A stretch of DNA of 64,000 nt from Amphiura filiformis. Lineage: Eukaryota > Echinodermata > Ophiuroidea > Amphilepidida > Amphiuridae. The translations under genes and the position numbers were made by a program. The notes beneath the pieces were generated by a model. The model did not search any database and had not been told where the DNA came from. It was given only the letters and a program-made list of their open reading frames with translations. Positions within the stretch are counted from its first letter, which is position 1, and each line of letters begins with the position of its first letter. Location: positions 95,987,782 through 96,051,781 of the forward strand of contig NC_092628.1 in assembly GCF_039555335.1 (NCBI RefSeq). The letters are read 5' to 3'. This document shows, in pieces, positions 55,801 to 64,000 of the stretch.

Positions 55801-58800
55801 AGTCACCCGACCTGGATGACGAAACTGTCTAAACAGTGAGTAGAACTTGGATTTGTCCACATACATTGACAACTTTATACTACTACCACTGTTTCATACC
55901 TATTTAGGAGGTAATTGTGTTTGCTAAAACCCTTATAAAAGTAGATCCAATTTTGTTATAATGAGATGGAACTAACAACAATATTAAGACTCATTATTAG
56001 GGATATTGATATGTCAGATCTCTATTTAGAACCAATCAAAGTATAGGTGGCTAGGTAATATTTACCTCTTGTTCTTCCTCAGGTTTTAGACTCTCCCCTT
56101 TGTCATCAAACAATGCATCCCAGGAATCTTCACCATCACCATCTCCTCCTCCTTTCTCCTCAGCATCCATTGCATCATCCTGAGATGATGAGGACTTCTC
56201 CACATCCCCATCAGCTGCATAATCAGAGGATGACGACCCATAATCCTCACTCTCTCTATGCGTCAATGCATCGTGAAAGATATCATCTTGTTTTTGCTCA
56301 TTTGTTGCTGTTTCAATATTAACATTATCTTCAGTTTTAGCATCAATATTGACAGTATTAGTATCATTAACTGTAACTGATTCTGAATCACCAACATGTT
56401 CATCTGTATCATTTGTACTCTCAGCATCATGCACGTCACAAATGTCTCCTTTATCTTGCTCTTCACAAATCTCACTACCAGACTCAATTACCTGAGATGA
56501 ATTCGGGACACCAATCTTTTCTGATGCTACATCAGCCCTTACATCTGCAGTTGAAATATTTGCTTTTTCTGTCATAGTTCTTTCTTCCTCACTTTCATTA
56601 TCAAGTGCCATATTAGTTGCTGCATCTGCACTGGTAATGGTATCATCAACCCTACACTTGTCTGCAGAGATGTTCCTATCAATTTCATTTGGTTGATGAT
56701 CACTATCCCCACCTAAAATCACATCTGCAGCATTTGGTTCTTTGTTTATATCCACTTGGTCATGGCTTATTGAATTCTCCTCATCTACCTTTACATTATC
56801 CCCTTTCTCCTCTTCCTCCCATTCCATTACTCCTCTACTATCCTGTTCTTTATCCTCTATTGTACCTGAGATATCTTTGTCCTCTTCATCAATGCAAATT
56901 TCTGATCTATGATCATCTATAGATACAACTGTTTGCTCAACAGCAATATCATTAGAAACCTCCATACCGTGTGTACTATGTTGGACACTGGTGTCTACCC
57001 TGTCCACATTTGCACAGGGGTTCAACGTTTGATCAATTTCATGATCATGAGCAACAACTACAGACTCAGATGTATCCCCATTATCGACCATCTGTGCTTC
57101 AGTAACTCCAGGATCAACTTTGTCGCATACAACATCAGTCATTTCACATTCATTTTGCTCCAGTTTTGTTATTGCACTGTCATCTTGCATCACAGGTTCA
57201 CTAATTGAAGTAACTGTTTGAACTGTACTGTTTCTAGAAACATCATGTAACTCTACCTCAACATGCTTGAGTTCATTAGCTTTGTTTTCCTGAGATGTAT
57301 CAATTTGGTCCTGGTAATCACCTTTGGGTTTGATAGAAATACCTCTATCTTCAACTTCATTTCTACACTCTGAGTTTATTTCAACCATTTCATTTTGTTC
57401 CATCTGTGGCAATTCTGTACATAGCTTAGGCTCTTCCAAGTGTACACCTACAGCCAAACCACTCTTATTAGTTTCCTCATCATCATTTCTTGACTGTGAT
57501 GAGGACTGACTTGATAACTGTTCAATCTCTTTGTTCGCAGATTGCCTTTTGGCAGCACTGCCATCCCTATCTCTACTCCCAGCTTCATATCTATTTTCAG
57601 TGTGTCTTACATCATCAGTCCTGTCTAGTGTACCTCTTGAAGTGTGTCTCTCACCTGTATCTTCCATATATTTATCACCTTTATGTCTAAGCTCATCTGT
57701 CCTGCTTGACACCTTCTGAGACATGTCTTCCTGATGGCTTTTAGAGATCCGCTGTTGTCTTTGATCGCTGATGATGCGCTTCTTTTCAGGAGGTTCTCTT
57801 GGATTGGCAGCCCGTTGTGATTCTTTCTTGACTGGTTCGGACTTGGTGTTTTCTGCTTGTCTTCTAGCCTTTGGCACATAGAGTTGTTGCGCCTGTCTTC
57901 TGGCACGAGGAACATAGACTTCTTGGGCTGCACGTCTTGGTTTTCTGAGAAAGACAAAAACATTCACAGTTTGAAGTGCTCCGTCATGTTTGAAATACTT
58001 GGGAAGAATTATTCTCTATGCCAGCATACCAGATACAAAACATTATGCATGATTTTGTAGATTTTACAAAACAAAGTGATTCAAAGATCACAAGTGTCAC
58101 CTGTTTTGAATCCTTTACTTTGATGAAATAATTCTTTCAAATTAATCTTTTTCATTTTGGGGTAGGAAGTGACTTATTACACGGTCCATGGTACAATTGC
58201 TTATGTTCCCAAGAGCTAGACAAGTCTCCATTCAGGGGACACAAAAACTGAAATCATGAAACTTCAACCCTTTTATTAGCTAGTTCTTTTAATAATTTTT
58301 TGCAGATTTCCTGTTACAAATTAAGTGTTTTGCTAACCATCCAGCGCATATTATTTTACACAAGGTCCTTTGAACACGTTTGACATCGTGCGAGTATACG
58401 CGATGGTTAACACTTAAAAGGATCTTTGCAAAGTATTGTAACATAATAATCAATGGCTTCAATTCCTACCTGGACTTCTCAGCAGCTCTCATTCCTGTGC
58501 CATCTGCCTGTTGTTTTGATGTTTCTTTCTTGATTCCACTTCTCCATCCTCTGTCTTCCTCCCATCTCCTTTCATCTTCTCTCCTCCTCTCTTCTTGTAT
58601 CCGTTTCCTTGTTTCTTCCTCAATCCTTCTAGCATCCTCCTGTTTATCATCTTTCCTCCTTGCATCTCTTGGATGATCCGATGACCTTTGACCCCTACTC
58701 CTATCCTTGTCAACCTGTTTGTTTCCTGGTGGATTATCCAATGAACTTTGACCCCTATCTTTGTCAACTGGTTTGTTTCCTGGTGTTGGGCTTTCTCTTG

Positions 58801-60116
58801 TTCGTGTCCTCCATCCCCTTCCTCTTCCTCGTGGAGGTGGCTTGTCCTCATCTCTATGTGGACTGTGAACCTTAGACTTCTTCCAATCTTGGTTATCAAT
58901 TTTGTATTGTTTGCTATCTGGATCAATTTCCTCCTGACCTGTATCAGTCATTGTCCTACAAATAACAAAAAAGTAACATATCCTCTGATGTAAAACTGTT
59001 CTGGCTCACTATAGGCTGTTCCAATTGAAATCTATACACCCCCTATAGAAGACATGACCTTAATTTTCCACACAAGGAGTGTTAATTTCAAATGAAGTTA
59101 GTTACCTGAATAGGTGGCTCCATTTGAAATTCTTGCCTGGGTCATATCTCCCATAGAGGCTGCATGGATTTCAACTGGAATAGCCCAATGTCACCACATA
59201 TTTGTGGGACAAAGATTTGAAGAATGTTGTGAAAGAAGTACTCACAAGTTAAATAATAGAATTACCTTGGACCTACACTCAAATATTACAAAAATGACAT
59301 AATTATACTGACCAATATGAACTTTTCCACGGCCATGCGAAAGATGGATTTTTAATGTCACACAAAAGAAAAGATCTGCCAAATTTGCAACGGATCTGCT
59401 TCCCAACCTTCAGCGCATTCAACGCTACGATATGTCAATGACAGATACTGAGATAGACATTGACATTCATACACACAAAAATAAATATTTGCAAATTGCA
59501 ATTAAAACTCATGTTTTTGAACGATTCTGAACTTTATCAAATCTCACCAGTCCTCCAAGATTTTCCTGAAAATGCTGGTATAAAATATTTTATAAAATCC
59601 CTTTCCCTTGACGGATTTTAACGGGGTTTGAAACCACTTCCAGCATGGAAATCGTACATTCTCATTGTGTATTCAAGTAATTTTAGAAGCTATGCATTGT
59701 GGGTAATAATTCACACATAGTAAAGGTCACGATAAATTGAAGCTGAGAGTCGAATTTTCCGAATGCTGATTGGTTGCTTGTATCACTGTCAGTGATCTGT
59801 GCACGCACAGTACGGAATGATTTTTCCTATGGGTAAAATACACTGTGTACAGTATGTAAACTTTCCAAATTAGTCATACTCTCATCTCTCTCTCATCTCT
59901 GATAAAATCAGAGCGAGAGAGATAAAGTGCTGCCCTACCTGTACACACTGCATGCTTCCATTGTCAACTAACCTAAGGCGGGCGGGACAGACAACAGTTC
60001 TTCTGTCGTCCCCTTGCCCTATAGAGAAGCTGGCTAGTGCTGGGAAATCTTCCACTGCCTTGTGTATTAGAAAACGATGATGGCTGGTAACTGGTGGGAA
60101 CAACAGCACACTATCA
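52778..60116 (-). CDS. R3H and coiled-coil domain protein, R3HCC1/R3HCC1L family (5' exon missing)
   Basis: Eight exons: 60116-59973, 58955-58470, 57944-56066, 55529-55436, 54909-54828, 54572-54502, 53758-53522, 52833-52778; all phases join and give 1,016 residues from the first visible codon to TGA. Order: R3H domain (single-stranded nucleic-acid binding), charged coiled coil, two YVPxARR motifs, about 560 acidic low-complexity residues ending ...SWDALFDDKGESLKPEEE, then a C-terminal RRM-like region with GFDIKWVDDTHALAIFATPL, nearly identical to the vertebrate protein, and a basic helical end closing in DIWEGN. Vertebrate members are poorly characterised; an RNA-linked role is inference. The entering phase 2 at 60116 shows that at least one coding exon lies upstream, and I could not find it among the repeats to 64,000. 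Confidence 0.92.
53522..53758 (-). CDS. R3HCC1-like exon 7 (basic helical C-terminus)
   Basis: 237 nt, phase 1 to 1. Encodes AQDALGLMNPMFRTRPLALA, TRESKMKAKKSIEFLKPYKA and ARRLISGALGLRTKVTREQR and onward. The ARRLxxxALGxR and EFLxPxKxxPxT patterns are shared with vertebrate R3HCC1L. Confidence 0.9.
54502..55529 (-). CDS. R3HCC1-like exons 4-6 (RRM-like region)
   Basis: Exon 55529-55436 encodes LAEGIGKVKVSLKKPKHDYY and more; exon 54909-54828 encodes FEHVIEVYDFPADFKTPDLV MSFSDF; exon 54572-54502 encodes NKGFDIKWVDDTHALAIFAT. The beta-strand pattern (HVIEVYDFP, then FDIKWVDDTHALAIF) is that of a degenerate RRM. Donors are GTTAGT, GTAAGT and GTAAGT. Confidence 0.92.
55590..55860 (+). mobile_element. 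Penelope-like GIY-YIG 3' fragment
   Basis: The plus strand reads TNKQTRWIREALWIRKRGTQ then TINRDKGIYSLNHIYDPLL, the last part of a GIY-YIG endonuclease module. It is followed by TGAAGAAGTCACCCGACCTG and GATGACGAAAC, the usual 3'-flank style of these elements. Antisense in the intron between R3HCC1-like exons 3 and 4. Confidence 0.7.
56066..57944 (-). CDS. R3HCC1-like large exon: YVPxARR motifs and acidic low-complexity region
   Basis: 1,879 nt, phase 2 to 0. It opens KPRRAAQEVYVPRARRQAQQ then LYVPKARRQAE, two copies of a motif of which vertebrate R3HCC1L has one at its N-terminus. Then about 560 residues rich in Asp, Glu, Ser, Thr, Val and Asn, probably disordered, ending DSWDALFDDKGESLKPEEE, a conserved family landmark. 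Several large reading frames on the opposite strand are shadows of this exon. Confidence 0.9.
58470..58955 (-). CDS. R3HCC1-like exon: charged linker and coiled coil
   Basis: 486 nt, phase 2 to 2. Contains PPPRGRGRGWRTRTR (an RG-rich patch), two imperfect repeats around GNKPVDKDRGQSSLDNP and GNKQVDKDRSRGQRSSDHP, then a Glu/Arg-rich helix (ARRIEEETRKRIQEERRRED) likely to form a coiled coil. Confidence 0.88.
59013..59187. mobile_element. Palindromic MITE, family 'GGGCTATTCCA', copy 4
   Basis: GGCTGTTCCAATTGAAATCT at the left and CAACTGGAATAGCCCA at the right; inner arms contain AGAAGACATGACCTTAATTT. The most diverged of the four copies. Confidence 0.78.
59973..60116 (-). CDS. R3HCC1-like exon with the R3H domain
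   Basis: 144 nt, phase 2 to 2, acceptor TAG and donor GTTAGT. Encodes DSVLLFPPVTSHHRFLIHKA, VEDFPALASFSIGQGDDRRT and VVCPARL. The R-x3-H signature is RFLIH; LLFPP and RRTVVC are family hallmarks. Confidence 0.9.
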
Positions 60117-60227
60117 CTACAATGGAAAAACAAAAGAATAACATGTGAAAGTTGTCATCAGGTCTCATACATGCACAGTATTTGCCCTAACTAACAAAAT
60201 GGGTGCTAAAGTCAGTCACTCTCACTA

Positions 60228-60375
60228 TTAAAGCCATGATGTACAATTTCCGTCTAATTTTAATTTGGTTATCTTTACCCAAAATGCTGAAATAATATTA
60301 GTAATAATTGCTGGGAAGGCTTTCTGTCCAAATAACAAGAGAAATTAAGTGAAAGAAACCCTACTGGCAGTGGTC
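60228..60375. mobile_element. Partial copy of the TTAA-flanked MITE
   Basis: Starts TTAAAGCCATGATGTACAAT; the following AAAATGCTGAAATAATATTA and GGCTTTCTGTCC match the right half of the 62.5-kb copy in inverse orientation. The far end is missing. Confidence 0.6.
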
Positions 60376-60411
60376 GATTTACAAAATAAAATTTACATGC
60401 ACCAGTGCATG

Positions 60412-61034
60412 TACGAGGGGGTATCCAAAAGTTTTTGACATCACACAGAAGTGAAAGAGCTATACCAATAAAATTTTGTCAGTGTAATCACTGGTCCTTA
60501 TGTACATTATGGTCCAAAAATGGTCTCGTAAGTATGTTTACTTTCTTTACAGGTGGCGCTAGATGGACAGTAGGCGCATAACCTGCAAGATGGTGAAAAT
60601 TGAGGCATGCAGCGTGATTAAGTTCCTGCATTTGAAGGGTTAGGCCTACAATGCTCAGAAAATCTATGATGAAATGAAAGCAATCTATACGGTGATGATT
60701 GCCATTCATATGGCACTATATATATTTGCTTTTTGAAAAAGGAATTTCCAAACTGGCCACATGTCCCTCACAGATGAGCCAAGAAGTGGACCTCCATCAC
60801 TTATGGATGATGCGGCCACAGTGAAAAAACTCTAGAAAGTGGAGGATCTTATCATGAAACGGTTATGCGCCTACTTCCCATCTAGCGCCACCTGTGAAGA
60901 AAGTAAACATACTTATGAGACCATTTTTGGACCATAATGTACTTATAAGGACCAGTGATTACACTGACAAAATTACATCGGTATAGCTCTTTCACTTCTG
61001 GGTGATGTCAAAAACTTTTGGATACCCCCTCGTA
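60412..61034. mobile_element. Palindromic mariner-like remnant (about 620 bp) with TA target
   Basis: Ends CGAGGGGGTATCCAAAAG and its inverse complement, flanked by TA. Arms of about 170 bp include GTACATTATGGTCCAAAAAT and GTGGCGCTAGATGG and are mirrored on the right. Between them the plus strand keeps pieces of mariner transposase (VIKFLHLKG near 60,620; LTDEPRSGPPS near 60,765) with stops and deletions. Dead and internally deleted. Confidence 0.85.
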
Positions 61035-61868
61035 CATGTAGAATGAAAATTTTACATGCACTAAAATTAAACTCAGACTTGTTTAAGTTCTTTATGCTAT
61101 GTCTTACAAATATGAGACAAAATACCATTAAAACATCACTTGTAGACTATGCCATAGTCGATTTTTGATAAATAAAAATTTGTTTTTTAATCATGATGAA
61201 CGCATTCAGTTGAACTCGAAATTATACTGATATTTATTACATTAAAATACTAGTAAATGGTTATGAAAAAGTTAATATAATTATATTAGTGACGGTAGCC
61301 TTACCCCTAACAGTAGCGTATACGTAGGCTTATTGAATGCAACATATTATAATGGCACTTCAATACTAACCAATTCTGATGTTAGAATCTACCAGTTTAA
61401 TAATCACGAAAGCCTGAGTTAAAAATCGACTATGAACATTGCATTTTTAACAGGACTTTGACTGGGGACTTAGTCCCTAACACACACTGTCAATCATACT
61501 TTTTTATCAATTCAATTTAACCGCAAGGACAAAGCCTGTACGTACAAGACGCACTCATGCACCTAGTACACAAAGCACCCCAGAGTTGAGTACGATGTAG
61601 TAATCAATGGTAATGGCACGTGTCCGGAGGATTAAAACCATAACGAGATCTGGGTGACCAATCATAAGCCAGATCCATTTAAAGATGCATTACATCATGG
61701 CCAATTTTAGTAGGCCAGAAATCCGACAATCACATCCATAGACAACCGTGTTAAACTTGTTAACCGCAATCGAAAGTAAGTAGTCCACTTAGGAAGCCAA
61801 CAAACAGAGGGAGTACGGTGACTAAAAAGATCAGATGTGAAAATCTATCAATTGTGCACACATTTAAT
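61035..61868. other. No gene seen
   Basis: AT-rich sequence upstream of the R3HCC1-like gene without recognisable exon or repeat structure. Confidence 0.4.
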
Positions 61869-62538
61869 TAAGGGATCCAAAATGAGCGTTTATTATGCGT
61901 TTAGACAGTATTTTTTGTGGGACATGAGAGCACCTCAGACCTATCGAATTGCATTCTGAATACTGAAGCATGTCTTTCTGATATCAAATAATTTTCATTT
62001 TTTAAAATCACAATATAATACAAATTTTATGACAAATTATAAAAATTTGATATTTTTCAAATTTTGATATATAACAGTCCTCGAAGTTAATTATATAAAT
62101 CTAATGATATATTCTTAAAGTGTATGTAGCAGGGAGGAAAAGCCGACGGTCAATTGAAAATTTTGACCTTTCATATTGAAGATATGGATAATTTTTCCCA
62201 AAAAGACCTAATTTTTGTTGGTGTTTTGGGAAAAAAAATCCATATCTTCAATACGAAAGGTCAAAATTTTCAATTGATCATCGACTTTTCATCCCACCTA
62301 CATACACTTTAAGTATAAATCATCAGATTTATAAAGTTTACTTCAAGTACTGTTAAATATCAAAAATATCAATTTTAATGATTTGCCATAAAATGTGTAT
62401 TAAATTGCGAATTTCAAAAAATCAAAATTATTTGATATCAGAATGACATTCTTCGTATTCAGAATGCAATTTGATATGTCTGATGTGCTCTAATGTCCCA
62501 AAATAAATACTGTCCAAACGTTCATACCCCAGCCCTTA
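61869..62538. mobile_element. ~670-bp palindromic element
   Basis: Arms of about 310 bp: CGTTTATTATGCGTTTAGAC and TTTCTGATATCAAATAATTT on the left return inverted on the right (AAATTATTTGATATCAGAAT; ACTGTCCAAACGTTCATACC). The centre contains TATTGAAGATATGGAT / ATCCATATCTTCAATA. No coding sequence. Confidence 0.85.
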
Positions 62539-62912
62539 AAGTCATAATGTACGATCTTATAATATGAATTTGGTTAATTTTTTTCAAACCTGATTTTTTG
62601 GCATATTTGTAATGTTTACACATGTCACAACTTGCACCTAAATGGAATCAGCCAAATTTGTTGTGTTTGTAGGTAAACAGAGCAAAGTTAGACATAAAGT
62701 CATAATTCAAGAAATTATGACTTTATGTCCATATAAAGTTCTGCGTGTTAAGCGGCCAAAATAACAAGCAGTGTTTCTTTCACGTTACCTCGTTATTTCA
62801 GCTCAAAATGGACAGAAACCATTCCCGATCATTATTACTAGTATTATTTCAGCATTTTGAGTATATAATGACAAATTTAAAATTTGAAGGAAATCGTACA
62901 TTAAGCCTTTAA
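62536..62912. mobile_element. TTAA-flanked MITE, copy 2 (complete)
   Basis: TTAAAGTCATAATGTACGAT at the left and ATCGTACATTAAGCCTTTAA at the right. It has an internal 37-bp hairpin around ATAAAGTCATAATTCAAG (62,688-62,728). The first about 260 bp are nearly identical to the copy at the right window edge. It directly abuts the palindromic element to its left. Confidence 0.85.
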
Positions 62913-63739
62913 ATCAAGAGTACAAATGTATGGGCAAGTGGACTATGGAGAAGTCTATATGGGGTAGGCCCTACTGAGCATGCGCAAATCGTAAAAACGT
63001 GTAGAATAGAAACTCTGTGGTATCTCATATTCTCATATCGTGTAAATGGTATGCTTAGCCCGAGTCGCTCGGCCTACGTCAAACAAAATCACCATGCGTA
63101 GCTTTTGAAAAACGAGAGGATTCGCCATACTATCACAGCAATTTTTGACACAAAGATATAGGGATGATGGCGCTGTGTAGCGCTGGGCAGAATGGAATAG
63201 CAATTTTATTTGTTTTACCTCATTTGCTTCAAAATTTCATGATGGGGATATCATGATAATGATAATGACTAATGTTTGTTTGTTTGTTTAAACGGTCGCT
63301 CCGTGTGGAGACACGCTTGGCCGGGTCCTGATGGGACGATAATTTTGCCTTTTTGGACACTAAAATGCATTTGATCCTTAATTTTGTTTAATGTTTCAAC
63401 CAAGTCTTAAAATAGCAAGCACACTAACTTGAATAAGGTGGGTACCAATTTATATACCATTGTCGTTGACCAAATGTTGAAGAAATTTTTTGAATATCTG
63501 ACCTGCGCAACTCGTTAAGTGTGTATTTCCCATGACCATGTATACAAAATGGCGTATGCCAGTCATTAGAGTACCGTACACAGCGTATCGTAGGACTGGC
63601 GACGAGTCTAGACCAGTCCAGGCTCAAACAAAATGAGAAGTGAAAACTTTTAACAGTTTGTGGAAGAAAATAAACTTGTATCTATCATGTCTATTCAATA
63701 TTCTAGAAATCACACATAGCTGTCGCCATCCCGGGGCCC
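62913..63739. other. No gene seen
   Basis: Contains short open frames only (for example minus strand 63,424-63,627) without recognisable similarity. The missing first exon of the R3HCC1-like gene could lie here or beyond the window, but I could not identify it. Confidence 0.4.
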
Positions 63740-64000
63740 TTAAAGTCATAATGTACAATCTTATAATATGAATTTGGTTAATTTTTTCAAACCTGATTTT
63801 TTGGCATATTTGTAATGTTTACACATGTCACAACTTGCACCTAAATGGAATCAGCCAAATTTGTTGTGTTTGTAGGTAAACAGAGCAAAGTTCGACATAA
63901 AGTCATAATTCAAGAAATTATGACTTTATGTCCGCCCATAGAAGTTCTGCGTGTTAAACGGCCAAAATAACAAGCAGTGTTTCTTTCACGTTACCTCGTT
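63740..64000. mobile_element. TTAA-flanked MITE, copy 3 (cut by right edge)
   Basis: Starts TTAAAGTCATAATGTACAAT and follows the 62.5-kb copy with few differences for 260 bp, including the internal hairpin, until the window ends. Confidence 0.85.

Noticed and set aside
56263-57719. Several plus- and minus-strand open frames overlapping the R3HCC1-like large exon
   Set aside because: They are shadows of the real exon, whose frame joins correctly to both neighbouring exons and matches family landmarks.
63424-63627. Candidate first exon of the R3HCC1-like gene
   Set aside because: The open frame shows no similarity to the family N-terminus, and no donor with the required phase was evident.

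Overview
This is a gene-poor, AT-rich, intron-rich eukaryotic window. The genes have short exons (67 to 300 bp) with GT/AG introns, and almost every intron and spacer is packed with transposon remnants. The two gene families, the LINE types, a tRNA-headed SINE, Penelope-like GIY-YIG remnants, many small inverted-repeat elements and a recurrent taggcctat word suggest a marine invertebrate deuterostome, perhaps an echinoderm or hemichordate. That placement is inference; nothing here is diagnostic of a species.

Layout, all host genes on the minus strand. (1) 1-5,303: the first six coding exons of a prominin-like gene (copy A); the rest lies beyond the left edge. (2) 5,304-11,806: spacer with a 42-bp tandem array and several small elements. 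(3) 11,807-37,914: a second, complete prominin-like gene (copy B). I could follow 21 coding exons with matching phases to a predicted 906-residue five-pass membrane protein ending in a proline-rich PPSY tail. Its fourth intron holds a CR1-like LINE that was itself split by a 3.1-kb TTAA-flanked DNA element. (4) 38,000-52,700: no gene seen; its main feature is a 7.3-kb fold-back structure (about 44,706-51,975) whose arms are inverted arrays of a 206-209-bp repeat. (5) 52,778-60,116: a gene of the R3HCC1/R3HCC1L family, eight exons followed, first exon(s) not found. (6) 60,117-64,000: repeats only, including a palindromic mariner remnant and two copies of a TTAA-flanked element.

The two prominin genes are head-to-tail and share exon lengths and phases wherever both are visible, so they arose by tandem duplication. 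Prominins organise membrane protrusions and cilia/microvilli. The R3HCC1-like gene is unrelated: an N-terminal R3H domain, a charged coiled coil, two YVPxARR motifs resembling exon-junction-complex binding motifs, a long acidic low-complexity region and a C-terminal RRM-like domain.

The observations most worth following up are: the fold-back satellite element; the TTAA element whose removal exactly restores the interrupted LINE reading frame; a one-base frameshift in the signal-peptide exon of prominin copy A; a duplicated, splice-competent-looking extra exon 14 in copy B; and the two-domain R3HCC1/R3HCC1L architecture with tandem binding motifs. All exon borders were read by eye from splice consensus, phase and paralogue comparison; no alignment software was used.
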